From contig NZ_FMCX01000006.1 of assembly GCF_900091555.1 (NCBI RefSeq), positions 1-64,000 of the forward strand: a DNA stretch of 64,000 nt. Reading direction: 5' to 3'. The position numbers and the translations under genes were made by a program. The notes under the pieces were generated by a model. That model was not told the origin of the DNA. It saw nothing but the letters and a program-made list of their open reading frames with translations, and did not search any database. Of the stretch, positions 33,887 to 42,285 are shown piece after piece; the first letter of the stretch is position 1; every line of letters begins with the position of its first letter. The DNA comes from Micromonospora mirobrigensis. Its GTDB lineage: Bacteria > Actinomycetota > Actinomycetes > Mycobacteriales > Micromonosporaceae.

Positions 33887-34450
33887 GTGCCCACTCCCGA
33901 GCGCACCACCACGGAGGCGGTCATCGCGGCCGGCCGCGCGATCGTCGAGGAGGGCGGACTGGCGGCCCTCACGATGCAGGCCGTCGCCGCGCGGGTCGGC
34001 GTACGGGCGCCGTCGCTGTACAAGCGGGTACGCGACCGCGACGAACTCGTCCGGCGCATCGCCGAGGCCACCGCCGACGAACTCGGCGCCCGGCTCCGGA
34101 GTGCGGCGGAGCGGGCGGGCGAGGATCCGCGGGAGGCGCTCGTCGGGCTGGCGCACGAACTGCGCGCGTTCGCCCGGGAGCGGCCGCACACCTATCAGCT
34201 CATCTTCGGGCCGCTGCCGTCCGCGGCGCGGCCCGAGCCGGATGTGCTCGCCTCGGCGGCGGCGCCGGTGCTGGAGGTGACCCGGCGGCTTGCCGGCGAC
34301 GAGGACGCGCTGGAGGCGGCACGGACGGTGACCGCCTGGGCCAACGGGTTCCTGCTGATGGAGGTCGCGCAGGCGTTCCGGCTCGGCGGCGACCTCGACG
34401 CCGCGTACGCCTGGGGAATCAAGAGGCTGGCCGACGCGATCGCGCGTTGA
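33887..34450 (+). CDS. TetR family transcriptional regulator
   Basis: 187 aa from GTG 33887, six bases after GAGAGGA; GTG 33881 would sit right on that site. N-terminal HTH: AAGRAIVEEGGLAALTMQAVAARVGVRAPSLYKRV, ending RDRDELV. The C-terminal part matches the TetR_C WHG-type ligand domain (YQLIFGPLP, WANGFLLMEVAQAF). Ligand unknown. Predicted to repress itself and the divergent MBL gene. Confidence 0.88.
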   Translation: MPTPERTTTEAVIAAGRAIVEEGGLAALTMQAVAARVGVRAPSLYKRVRDRDELVRRIAEATADELGARLRSAAERAGEDPREALVGLAHELRAFARERPHTYQLIFGPLPSAARPEPDVLASAAAPVLEVTRRLAGDEDALEAARTVTAWANGFLLMEVAQAFRLGGDLDAAYAWGIKRLADAIAR

Positions 34451-34473
34451 GGGCGACCCCTCGTCGTGCCCGG

Positions 34474-34995
34474 TCAGCAGGGGCCGTAGCCCTCGTCGAA
34501 GAGCCGGCGGGCCCAGTCGGCGTACCCGGCGATGGTCTGCCGGACCACCCGCCCGTCGTGCAGGAAGAGGTACGCGCGGTCGCCGCTGCGGGCCAGCACC
34601 CCGTCGAGCCGGTACGTCCCGGCGGGTGCCCGGAGCCGGACCGCCGAGGGGTAACGCGCCCAGACCTCGGCGATCGGCGTGCCGGCGCTGATCCCCTCCG
34701 GCGTGCTCATCGGGTCGTCGGCCCAGAGCAGCACCAGCCGGTCGTCGACGAAGATCGGGCTGACCGCCTCGTGCCCGGCGAGCAGCTGGCCGCAGGCGTC
34801 CACGTCGGAGCGCAGGATGCCGCGCCGGGTCAGCTCCTGTTCGCTGTCGCCGAACTCGACGCCGTGCACCCCGTTGAGGTCGATCACCTCGGTGTTGCCG
34901 GCGGGCGTGGTCGCCGGTGGCCCCTGGACGCCGCTGCCGGCGGCCGAGGCGGCGACGAGCAGCATGGCGATGAAGGCAAATTGTCGCAATTTCAT
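34474..34995 (-). CDS. Secreted protein of unknown function
   Basis: 173 aa. Signal peptide MKLRQFAFIAMLLVAASAAG, then a beta-rich mature domain (VIDLNGVHGVEFGDSEQELTRRG...), two Cys (DACGQLL and the C-terminal YGPC) that could pair. I do not recognise a family with certainty; the layout resembles small exported proteins of actinomycetes that measure or bind ligands. Its ATG overlaps the stop of the upstream gene as ATGA, so the two are translationally coupled. No ribosome site of its own is needed. Confidence 0.65.
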   Translation of the reverse strand: MKLRQFAFIAMLLVAASAAGSGVQGPPATTPAGNTEVIDLNGVHGVEFGDSEQELTRRGILRSDVDACGQLLAGHEAVSPIFVDDRLVLLWADDPMSTPEGISAGTPIAEVWARYPSAVRLRAPAGTYRLDGVLARSGDRAYLFLHDGRVVRQTIAGYADWARRLFDEGYGPC

Positions 34996-35606
34996 GGAAT
35001 CCCCCAGTCCCCAACGGGACCGGGCCGCTCAGGTTGCTGGTCGGGGTCGGATTGCTCCGATTCCCACTCTTCGGCCAACTCGTCCCAGTAGTCGGCGGTG
35101 AGCCCGCGCCGCCCGTGCGCCAACCAGCCGGCGGTGTCCCGCTCCAGGTGCAGACCCAGCTCGGCGAAGAGGTCGATCCACGACCCCGGCTCGGCACCCA
35201 GTCGGGCCAGCGCCGAGTTGATCGGCCACTCGGCACGCGGCCGGTCCAGCGCGTCGTCGAAGCACGGCCCCCAGGTCACCTCGCCGCCGAGCCACACCAC
35301 CGCTGCCTGGTGGCCCAGCCCGCCGGCGAAGCCCGCCTCCAGGTAGGCCACCGGCCCCTGCCGGGACCAGCGGGCCAGCAGCTCCGCCAGCGCCGGTCCG
35401 AGGACCAGGTGGAACGGCCGCCCCGGCTCGGGCTCGCCGGGCGCGAAGTCGGGCAGTTCGCCGGTCAGCTCCTCGACCAGTTGCGGAGTCACCGGCAGCA
35501 GCGCGAAGTCCTGCCGCAGCGCGGCCAGCACCCCGTGGTCCAGGCCCGCGGTCTGCTCGCGGAGCAGTTCCACGTCGGCCACCACCGCGCTGAGCTGGTA
35601 ACTCAT
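34992..35606 (-). CDS. SMI1/SUKH-like or uncharacterised cytosolic protein
   Basis: 204 aa, acidic, no signal or membrane segment. The N-terminal half is helical (ELLREQTAGLDHGVLAALRQDFALLPVTPQLVEEL); the middle PVAYLEAGFAGGLGHQAAVVWLGGEVTWG and the late WPINSALARLGAEPG...DLFAELGLHLERDT suggest a compact alpha/beta domain. I do not recognise it; similarity to SUKH-like immunity folds is only an impression. First gene of a two-gene unit with the secreted protein. Confidence 0.6.
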   Translation of the reverse strand: MSYQLSAVVADVELLREQTAGLDHGVLAALRQDFALLPVTPQLVEELTGELPDFAPGEPEPGRPFHLVLGPALAELLARWSRQGPVAYLEAGFAGGLGHQAAVVWLGGEVTWGPCFDDALDRPRAEWPINSALARLGAEPGSWIDLFAELGLHLERDTAGWLAHGRRGLTADYWDELAEEWESEQSDPDQQPERPGPVGDWGIP

Positions 35607-35658
35607 CCTCGCCCTCCGCCATCCACAGGCTGTGGATGGAACATGTGTACGACCACCG

Positions 35659-36189
35659 TCAGTCCTCGACCGGCGGGGGCGGATCGGTCATCTCGAAGGC
35701 CAGCACCGTCGCGCCCACCCGGACCGTACCGGGGGCGTGCGGTGGCTGGGCCGCCTCGTGCAGTTCGGTCATGATCGCGTGCAGCCTGCTTCGCGCCGCC
35801 GCCCACTGCTCGGGCGCGACCCACAGCTCGGCGTCGATGGTCAACCCGGCGGTGTCCGGGGCGCGTTCGGCGACCCGGTCCAGCAGGTTGCGGGCCAGCG
35901 CCTCGGCCAGCAGCGCCTGCCCCTCCCGCTGGTCGGTGAGCAGCGGACCACGCACGCTGCGGTAGCGACGCTCCCGGCCGCCCCGGTTGGGGCGTACGTC
36001 GGCCAGCTCCACCAGGCCCGCGGCGTCCAGCCGGCGCAGGTGCTGGCTGGCCAGCGCGTGCGAGATGCCCAGCTCGCGGGCGAGTGCAGCGGCGGAGAGC
36101 GGGGCGCTCCACATCAGCGACAGCATCCGCAGCCGTACCGGGTGGGCCAGGGCGCGCAGGCGCGGGTCGGTGGTGCTCACGGCCGCCAT
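35659..36189 (-). CDS. ArsR family transcriptional regulator
   Basis: 176 aa from ATG 36189 (GTG 36180 also possible). Winged-helix DNA-binding domain at about 10-95: LRALAHPVRLRMLSLMWSAPLSAAALARELGISHALASQHLRRLDAAGLVELADVR. There is no metal-binding CxC box, so it is not an arsenic or cadmium sensor of the classic type; the longer C-terminal region (about 95-176) suggests a small-molecule sensor. Divergent from the MFS transporter, which it may control. Confidence 0.88.
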   Translation of the reverse strand: MAAVSTTDPRLRALAHPVRLRMLSLMWSAPLSAAALARELGISHALASQHLRRLDAAGLVELADVRPNRGGRERRYRSVRGPLLTDQREGQALLAEALARNLLDRVAERAPDTAGLTIDAELWVAPEQWAAARSRLHAIMTELHEAAQPPHAPGTVRVGATVLAFEMTDPPPPVED

Positions 36190-36224
36190 TGAACCCCATC
36201 CGATCGCCGGACAACCCCCAAGCA

Positions 36225-36253
36225 TTGACTTGGGTGTCGGGAGTGGACAGGAT
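36225..36253 (+). promoter_or_regulatory. Candidate promoter of the MFS gene
   Basis: TTGACT (36225-36230), 17-bp spacer, CAGGAT (36248-36253), a form common for actinobacterial housekeeping promoters. It lies in the gap shared with the ArsR gene, 24 bp before the MFS start. Confidence 0.5.
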
Positions 36254-36276
36254 CGTCACTGCCACGGGGAGGTGCC

Positions 36277-37485
36277 ATGAGCTGGGGTACGACGAGAGTC
36301 CTGGGCAACCGCGACGCGGGCCGCTACCTGGTCGCGGTGCTGGTGTCCGGCTTCGGCACGGCGGCCATGCTGCTGGTGGCCGCGATCTGGGTGAAGGAGC
36401 TGACCGGCTCCAGCAGCCTCGCCGGGCTGATCACCCTCTGCGTCTGGGGACCCACCCTGGTCGGGCCGCTGATCGGCGTGCTCGCCGACCGGTTCCGCCG
36501 CCGCCCCCTGCTGATCGTCCTGCACCTCGCGATGGCCGCGCTGCTGCCCCTGCTCCTGCTGGTCGACACCGCCGCCCGGGTGTGGCTGATCTTCGTGGTG
36601 ATGCTCGCCTACGGGGTGAGCTTCGTGCTGATCGACTCGGCCGAGGCCGCGCTGGTGCCGGCCGTGCTCCCCGACGACCTGCTCGGCGACTTCAACGGGC
36701 TGCGCACCACGATCAACGAGGGGATGAAGCTGGTCGCCCCGCTCGCCGGGGCCGGCCTCTTCGCCGCGTACGGCGGGCACCCGGTGGTGTTGCTCGACGC
36801 GGCCACCTTCGCCCTCACCGCACTCGTCCTCACCCGGCTCCGGGTACGCGAGCAGCCACCGCCACCGCTGGAGCGCTGGCGCCGCGAACTCGCGGATGGG
36901 CTGAGCCACCTGTGGGGGCACGCCGCGCTGCTGCACCTGGTCGGCTGCACCGCCGCCGCCATGGTGCTGATCGGGGTCAACGGCGCTCTCGCGTACGCCG
37001 TGGTCGACGCCGGCCTGCGGCGACCGCCGGAGTTCAACGGTCTGCTCGGCACCGTCCAGGGCGTCGGCTCCCTGGTCGGCGGCCTGGCCGCCGGTACGCT
37101 GCTGCGCCGGCTCGGCGCCCGGCGGGTGACCGCGGTGGCGGCCCTCCTGCTCGCCGCCGGCCTGGCGGCGCGTGCGGTGCCCGCCCTCCTGCCGGTGGCC
37201 GCCGGCACCCTGGCGGTCGGGGTCGGCGCGCCGCTGGTGCTGATCACGGTCTGGACCGCCGTGCAGCGGGAGACGCCGGGGTCGCTGGTCGGCCGGGTCT
37301 CCGCCACCGTCAACACGCTCACCTTCGGCCCTGGCACGCTGGCCGTGCTCGCCGGCGCCGGGCTGCTGGTGCTGGTGGACTATCGGGTGATCATGCTGGT
37401 GGCGGCGGCGGGCGCCCTGCTGCTCGCCGGTTGGGCGCTGCGCGGCGGTGTTAGGAGGGGCCCCTTTTCGACAGACGTCTGTTAA
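36277..37485 (+). CDS. MFS transporter
   Basis: 402 aa with GGGGAGGTG before the ATG. About twelve helices; the loop ADRFRRRP after helix 2 is the MFS A-motif, and the layout fits the EntS/enterobactin-type MFS_3 group. Likely a drug or metabolite efflux pump. Control by the divergent ArsR protein is inferred. Its last eight or so codons (RRGPFSTDVC) are supplied by a 48-bp nested hairpin, so the C-terminus looks as if a repeat element inserted at the gene end. Confidence 0.85.
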   Translation: MSWGTTRVLGNRDAGRYLVAVLVSGFGTAAMLLVAAIWVKELTGSSSLAGLITLCVWGPTLVGPLIGVLADRFRRRPLLIVLHLAMAALLPLLLLVDTAARVWLIFVVMLAYGVSFVLIDSAEAALVPAVLPDDLLGDFNGLRTTINEGMKLVAPLAGAGLFAAYGGHPVVLLDAATFALTALVLTRLRVREQPPPPLERWRRELADGLSHLWGHAALLHLVGCTAAAMVLIGVNGALAYAVVDAGLRRPPEFNGLLGTVQGVGSLVGGLAAGTLLRRLGARRVTAVAALLLAAGLAARAVPALLPVAAGTLAVGVGAPLVLITVWTAVQRETPGSLVGRVSATVNTLTFGPGTLAVLAGAGLLVLVDYRVIMLVAAAGALLLAGWALRGGVRRGPFSTDVC

Positions 37486-37500
37486 CAAGGGGCCCCTCCT
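37453..37500. repeat. Nested palindromic element (REP/MITE-like), also terminator
   Basis: Outer arms AGGAGGGGCCCCTT and AAGGGGCCCCTCCT are perfect complements; inside them ACAGAC/GTCTGT forms a second stem. The MFS stop codon lies in the middle. GGGGCCCCTT-type palindromes recur between genes in Micromonospora and Salinispora genomes as I recall. It separates two convergent genes and can end both transcripts. Confidence 0.75.
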
Positions 37501-37507
37501 TGCACCG

Positions 37508-39286
37508 TCACCAGGCGGACATGTCCGGAAGCTGGTCGATGGAGATGGTCTTCGGGTTGGCCATCGCGGTCTTCCACAGCCCGGCGACGTCCTTGCCGCT
37601 GCCGGCCCAGTCGCGCGACGCCCACACCACGAAGTACGGCCACGGCGCGTCCGAGGCCGGGTTGAGCGGGCTGAACGTCTCCGCCACGCCGGTGGTCTTC
37701 GAGCCGCTGACCGCCCTGGTGGTGTCGAAGTCGCTCCAGCTCTGGAAGTAGTCGGAGGTGACCAGGTCGACGTAGCCGTCACCCGGGTACCAGGACGCCA
37801 GCGAGCTGCCCTGGCCGCTGGCCATGCCGTTGAACACCCAGACGATGTTGTGCGCCCCGGCGCGCTGCGCCCGGTCGTAGATCAGCCGCCAGAGCTGCTT
37901 GTACGCGTCCTGGCCCTTCTTGGTCCACCACATGTAGTTGTTGTTCGCCTCGTGCAGCGGCCGGAACAGCACCGGCACCCCGGCGTCGCCCATCTTCTTC
38001 AGCTCGCCGACCACCAGGTCGATGTCCTTGTAGAGCTGGGACGACGGGTTGGTCAGGTCCGGCTGGAAGTCGCACGGGGCGGAGTAGTTGCCGCCGCGCG
38101 GGCAGTACCAGTGCCACTGGAAGGCGACGATGCCCTTGCGCGACCTCGCCCAGTCGATCACCTGCTGGGTCTGGATGCTGCCCTTGGTGTACTCCATGAA
38201 GTCGAACGCCACCATCGCCGGGTAGCGGCCGGTCAGCTGCTGCACCTTGTCCGCGTCCGGCAGGTCGGTCTGGCCGCTGACGAACTGGTGGGTCTTCAGG
38301 TAGCAGATCAGGTTGCGCACCTTGGAGTTCGCCTGCGGATCGGCCGGCTCCTGCCCACAGCTCGGGCCCGGCGGGGTGGGCGGCTTGACCGCGTACACCT
38401 CGAACTCGTAGAGCGAGTAACCCCAGGCGGTGCCGCGCGCGGTGCCCGACATCCGGACGTACCGGCCGCTGCCGGTCACCGGCACGGCGTCCAGCCCGCC
38501 GTCACCCGTGGTGGTGCTGTAGACCGAGGTCCAGCTGGTCCCGTCGGTCGAGGTCTGGATCTGGTACGCCCTGCCGTACGCCGCCTCCCAGCGCAGGTTC
38601 ACCTGCGCGATCGGGTACGTGGCGCCCAGGTCCACCTGGATCCACTGCGGGTCGCTGTAGAGGCTGGACCAGCGGGTCCCGCCGTTGCCGTCGACGGCCA
38701 GCCCGGAGGCGAGCGCGGTGCTCTCGTTCGACGACGCGGTGGTCGGCCGGTTCAACGCCAGGTTCCCGGTCGGCGTGCTGGTCGGGTTCGGGTCGACCGT
38801 CGGGCTCGGGCTGGGCGTGGGGGTGCCCGTCGGACTCGTGGTCGGGGTGGGGCTCGGGTTGGTGCCGGTGTCGCCGCAGGCCGCCCCGTTGAGGGTGAAC
38901 GCGGTCGGGGCCGGGTTCGAGCCGCTGAAGGTGACGTTGAAGCCGAAGTTCACCGAACCGCCGGCCGGGATGCTCGCGTTGTAGCTGACGTTCGTGGCGG
39001 TGGCGTTCGCCCCGGACTGGGTCTTCGTGGCGTTCCACATGTCGCCGATGACCTGGTTGCCGGGGAAGGTCCAGCCCACGGTCCAGCCGTTCACGGCGGA
39101 GGCGCTGGAGTTCGTGACGATCACGTTGGTGCTCGCACCGCCGCCCCAGGAGTTGGTGACCTGGTACTGCACCTGGCAGGTGCTGGCGGCTGCGTGTGCG
39201 GCAGGCATGGTGACCAGGGCGGTGCCGAGCACGGTGACGGCCGCCGCCGCTCCGGCCAGGTACGCCCTGGTGTGTCGCTGTGACAT
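37508..39286 (-). CDS. Secreted GH26 beta-mannanase with CBM2 and F5/8C modules
   Basis: 592 aa. Signal peptide (about 1-32, ending AAHA), CBM2 cellulose-binding module (about 35-137, STCQVQYQVTNSWGGG...), Pro/Thr linker, F5/8 type C (discoidin) module (about 173-305), and C-terminal GH26 domain (about 315-592). RPLHEANNNYMWW carries the acid/base Glu and VAETF the likely nucleophile. Predicted to cut mannan or glucomannan outside the cell while bound to plant wall. ATG start at the signal peptide. Promoter with a LacI-type palindrome upstream. Confidence 0.9.
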   Translation of the reverse strand: MSQRHTRAYLAGAAAAVTVLGTALVTMPAAHAAASTCQVQYQVTNSWGGGASTNVIVTNSSASAVNGWTVGWTFPGNQVIGDMWNATKTQSGANATATNVSYNASIPAGGSVNFGFNVTFSGSNPAPTAFTLNGAACGDTGTNPSPTPTTSPTGTPTPSPSPTVDPNPTSTPTGNLALNRPTTASSNESTALASGLAVDGNGGTRWSSLYSDPQWIQVDLGATYPIAQVNLRWEAAYGRAYQIQTSTDGTSWTSVYSTTTGDGGLDAVPVTGSGRYVRMSGTARGTAWGYSLYEFEVYAVKPPTPPGPSCGQEPADPQANSKVRNLICYLKTHQFVSGQTDLPDADKVQQLTGRYPAMVAFDFMEYTKGSIQTQQVIDWARSRKGIVAFQWHWYCPRGGNYSAPCDFQPDLTNPSSQLYKDIDLVVGELKKMGDAGVPVLFRPLHEANNNYMWWTKKGQDAYKQLWRLIYDRAQRAGAHNIVWVFNGMASGQGSSLASWYPGDGYVDLVTSDYFQSWSDFDTTRAVSGSKTTGVAETFSPLNPASDAPWPYFVVWASRDWAGSGKDVAGLWKTAMANPKTISIDQLPDMSAW

Positions 39287-39421
39287 GGGTTCTCCCGGGA
39301 CGGGTTGGGAAGGGTGCGCGTGCAGCGCTGTCGTGGCGCGGACGCGGTGGTTCGCCCGCTCTGCCCGGACGGGTCGCCCGGTCGTTTGCCCCCGACCGTG
39401 GACCCAGAGGAGATATCGACG

Positions 39422-39450
39422 ATGGTGTGATGAACCGGTTAACTTGTCAA
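39422..39450 (-). promoter_or_regulatory. GH26 promoter with internal near-palindrome
   Basis: On the minus strand TTGACA (39450-39445), 17-bp spacer, CACCAT (39427-39422). The spacer holds TTAACCGGTTCA, an almost perfect CG-centred palindrome of the LacI-operator kind. The 9-mer TTAACCGGT also lies just upstream of the GH81 -35 box. Confidence 0.5.
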
Positions 39451-39552
39451 CCCCTCATGGAGCGGCTGACCGTACGGTTCATCCCGAAATAGGCGGTCGT
39501 AGCGGCGGCGGACAGACCTGAACCGGTCCAGTCGATGTGGCAGACCCGAAAA

Positions 39553-39590
39553 CGACGAAGGGCCGGCCCGTGTGGGCCGGCCCTTCGTCG
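39553..39590 (-). terminator. Ancestral terminator of tRNA-Ser(GGA)
   Basis: Perfect 17-bp stem CGACGAAGGGCCGGCCC with complement and GTGT loop, just beyond the 3' end of the tRNA fragment at attL. Before the element integrated, it would have ended the tRNA transcript. Confidence 0.7.
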
Positions 39591-39593
39591 ACG

Positions 39594-39648
39594 GCGGAGG
39601 ATACGAGATTCGAACTCGTGAGGGTGTAAACCCAACACGCTTTCCAAG
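39594..39648 (-). other. attL: 3' tRNA-Ser(GGA) fragment, left boundary of the AICE
   Basis: 55 bp identical, except one base (39628 A versus T), to 56365-56419. It contains the tRNA from the discriminator back to the anticodon loop and diverges exactly after the loop. No 5' half exists here, so it is an attachment-site duplicate and not a working tRNA. Confidence 0.9.
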
Positions 39649-39740
39649 TCTGCTGTCTGGTGTTCAGCCAATGCCGGTGCCGTCCCGACCGAGGGCGACC
39701 GTCGGTACCGTGGCCCCGACGGACGGCGGTGGACGTGGAC

Positions 39741-39762
39741 GAACGAGACGGCAACTGAGACG
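39741..39762. repeat. Candidate left arm-type integrase sites
   Basis: Two tandem copies with 12-bp period: GAACGAGACGG then CAACTGAGACGA. The second is an exact copy of CAACTGAGACG found twice near attR. They lie 93-114 bp inside attL. Confidence 0.65.
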
Positions 39763-39910
39763 ACCGGGCGCTGGTCAGCGACCGAGGTCAATTACCACTT
39801 CCGGACGGCGGAGTCAACTACTTAAAGTAGCGGATCTACGACACATCTGATACGGGCTGGGGCGCTGCTCGGTGTGGCGCACCGCCGATGTAAGGTGAAA
39901 AAATGCCGGG

Positions 39911-41365
39911 ATGCCTGACATCGAGCTTCCCGTTGGCAGCCTACTGCTGGACACATTCAACCCTAGGCACAGGGAAGTGCACAGTCAGGACGAGGCGATC
40001 GCCGCTATCCTTGCGCGTCATCCGTCCAAGCTGCTTGCCCTCGCGGAACACATTGCTAGCCACGGCATGAATCCCATGGACCGCATGCTTGTCCTTGAGA
40101 ACGCCGGTGGCGGCTACATCGTACTTGAAGGCAACCGCAGGACCGCTGCCCTCAAGCTGATGCACAACCCGGACCTGTGTCCCGATGCTAAGACCCGTAA
40201 GGCATTTGCCGCGATCGCTGCCGATGGGCGTGCCCCAGAGACGGTGCTCTGCGCACAAGTCCAGAGCCGCGAGGAGGCAGCCCCGTGGTTGCTGGTGCGC
40301 CACGGCGGAGAGTTGGACGGCGCGGGCATCGTGCGCTGGAGCGCGGGAATGCGCGTCCGGTTCGAGGCGAAGCCAGGCAGTCAGGACTACAAGGCGGTGG
40401 CTGTCCTGGATTGGCTGACGGAAAAGGCGGAAGCGGGCGCGAACCAGGATCTAGGCACGGCCATCGAATTCGTATTTGATGAGAAGTTGACAACTTTCGG
40501 ACGTCTCGTGAGCGGCCCCCGGTTTCGCAACTTCTGTGGCTTTAGCCTTAGCGATCGGGATGTCACGCTGACTGAGCGCCCCGAGGTAGTAGTCCAACGA
40601 CTGAGTCACGTATTGCGCGATTTTCAGGGTGTGGATGGTCAGCGGGGCCTTTCCGTCAGCGACTTGAAGAGCAAAGATCAGCGAGACAATTACGTCGATG
40701 GTCTAATAAAGATCTTTAGGGCAGACGTAGTGGATGGTACCTCCGAGGACCAGGACTCAGACGATCCCGAGGAGGAACAACCCACACCGCGGACTGGCGC
40801 CGGATCGCCCACTGGTGCAAAAACGAACCCAGGGTCAAGCACGCCGGGTCCTGAGTCGAAGCCCGGCGGACAGTCGAAGTCTGGGAGTCCAGCTACTGGA
40901 AGCGGCGCGGCCAAAGCAAAGCGCGGGCAGCCGGCGCGGCCTACAAAGCTTTTTGGTGGACTGAAGCTGCAAAATTGCTCAAAGCGAACCAAGGATGTAT
41001 TGCGGGAAATTCAGCAGATTGACATCGACAAGTTCCGAAACAGTGCCGCTGCGCTTACTCGCATGTTGGTAGAGCTTGTTGTGGTTGAGGCCATCCAGAA
41101 AAAGGGTTGGAGAAATCCCGAGCGTCAAGAGCTGAAGGAGCGCGTGCGCACTTGCCTCGGCAAGCTTGACCCAGAGGAGAGTAACCCAAGATACAAGGAC
41201 GTTCGGAATCAAATCGCCGCGCGGGACAGCCTGATTTCTGCAAACACAATGAACGCCTTCCTGCACAATGCCAACTACTTCCCCTCCGCGACGGAGCTTA
41301 GGTCCATCTCCGACAAGTACGTTGGGCTCTTGGAAGATTTGGATGCCGAAATGGGTAAGGTCTGA
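39911..41365 (+). CDS. ParB-like (ParB/Srx fold) protein, AICE cargo
   Basis: 484 aa. The N-terminal ParB-like domain (about 1-110) keeps VLEGNRRTAALKL (residues 71-83), the box that binds nucleotide in ParB proteins. A Gly/Ser/Pro/Lys-rich linker (about 285-345) joins a helical C-terminal module (about 346-484) with NSAAALTRMLVELVVVEAI and NAFLHNANYFPSATELRSI. That C-terminal pattern recurs in ParB-like proteins of defence or mobile islands, by my recollection. No ParA partner is nearby, so chromosome-type partitioning is unlikely. GC is clearly lower than in the core. The stop lies 6 bp before the Dam start: one operon. Confidence 0.75.
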   Translation: MPDIELPVGSLLLDTFNPRHREVHSQDEAIAAILARHPSKLLALAEHIASHGMNPMDRMLVLENAGGGYIVLEGNRRTAALKLMHNPDLCPDAKTRKAFAAIAADGRAPETVLCAQVQSREEAAPWLLVRHGGELDGAGIVRWSAGMRVRFEAKPGSQDYKAVAVLDWLTEKAEAGANQDLGTAIEFVFDEKLTTFGRLVSGPRFRNFCGFSLSDRDVTLTERPEVVVQRLSHVLRDFQGVDGQRGLSVSDLKSKDQRDNYVDGLIKIFRADVVDGTSEDQDSDDPEEEQPTPRTGAGSPTGAKTNPGSSTPGPESKPGGQSKSGSPATGSGAAKAKRGQPARPTKLFGGLKLQNCSKRTKDVLREIQQIDIDKFRNSAAALTRMLVELVVVEAIQKKGWRNPERQELKERVRTCLGKLDPEESNPRYKDVRNQIAARDSLISANTMNAFLHNANYFPSATELRSISDKYVGLLEDLDAEMGKV

Positions 41366-41371
41366 TCAGCA

Positions 41372-42274
41372 GTGAAACCGATTAGCCCTCTTAGGTATCC
41401 CGGCGGGAAGGGTAAGATGACACCCTTTCTCAGGCAGGCGATTGCCGAACAACGTCCAAGACCCAAGGTCTATGTAGAGCCTTTTGCGGGAGGGGCGGGG
41501 GCTGCCCTGGCTCTTCTGCGCGCCGAGGTGGTGGACCGTGTCGTTCTCAACGACTTGAACAGGGGAATTGCCCAATTCTGGCGCTCGGTCTTCAGCGAGT
41601 CAAAGGAGTTCGCGAGACTTGTTGAGCTGACTAAGCCAACGATGGACGAGTGGCACCGTCAGCGATCGATCTACCTGGACGCCGGATCATCGGGTATAGA
41701 ACTGGGGTTCGCCACCTTCTTCCTCAATCGAACGAATAGATCGGGGATTCTTGGGGCGAGGCCGATTGGCGGCATGGAGCAGACTGGTAACTGGAAGATC
41801 GACGCTCGGTACAGCGCCAAAGACTTAGCAAAGCGCATTCTGGATCTCGGGGGATACAGGCATCGCGTTGAGATTCGTGAGCAGGACGGTATTAGTCTTT
41901 GCGAGACTTTCTCTGCATCGGATCGAACGGTATTCCTGAACGTTGACCCTCCCTACCTTGGGCAGGGCGACGAGTTGTACATGAACACCCTGCAATGGGA
42001 GGACCATGTACGTCTAGCGAAAGTCCTGGAGGAAGGGCCGCCCTATTGGGTAATGACCTACGGCATTGACCAGCGGGTACCTGATGTCCTATATCCTACT
42101 TATCCGTGTGCCATTTTTAGCATCTCTCACACTGCCTACAGTCAGCGAGTTGGCCGAGAGTACCTGGTTATCTCGAAAAACATGCGTCTGAGTGACCTGA
42201 GCGGGATCGGTAGCCGGACTGGTGAGTGGTTGCCAGGTAGAGCTCCTGAATCGGCAATACCGACACTCTTCTAG
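41372..42274 (+). CDS. D12-class N6-adenine DNA methyltransferase (Dam-like)
   Basis: 300 aa from GTG 41372. Motif order of the alpha (D12/Dam) class: SPLRYPGGKGKM near the N-terminus, FAGGAGAALALL (about 38-49; SAM site), DPPY at about 192-195 (catalytic). Family length 270-300, so complete. Methylates adenine in an unknown target, perhaps GATC. No restriction endonuclease is recognisable next to it; the ParB-like protein is its only tight partner. Possible jobs are self-protection against host restriction, control of element replication, or the modifying half of a two-gene defence unit. Confidence 0.88.
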   Translation: MKPISPLRYPGGKGKMTPFLRQAIAEQRPRPKVYVEPFAGGAGAALALLRAEVVDRVVLNDLNRGIAQFWRSVFSESKEFARLVELTKPTMDEWHRQRSIYLDAGSSGIELGFATFFLNRTNRSGILGARPIGGMEQTGNWKIDARYSAKDLAKRILDLGGYRHRVEIREQDGISLCETFSASDRTVFLNVDPPYLGQGDELYMNTLQWEDHVRLAKVLEEGPPYWVMTYGIDQRVPDVLYPTYPCAIFSISHTAYSQRVGREYLVISKNMRLSDLSGIGSRTGEWLPGRAPESAIPTLF

Positions 42275-42285
42275 ATGGATGCTCG

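Noticed and set aside
39594..39648. Broken or pseudo tRNA gene
   Set aside because: It is the exact att repeat of the AICE, so an integration duplicate explains it better.
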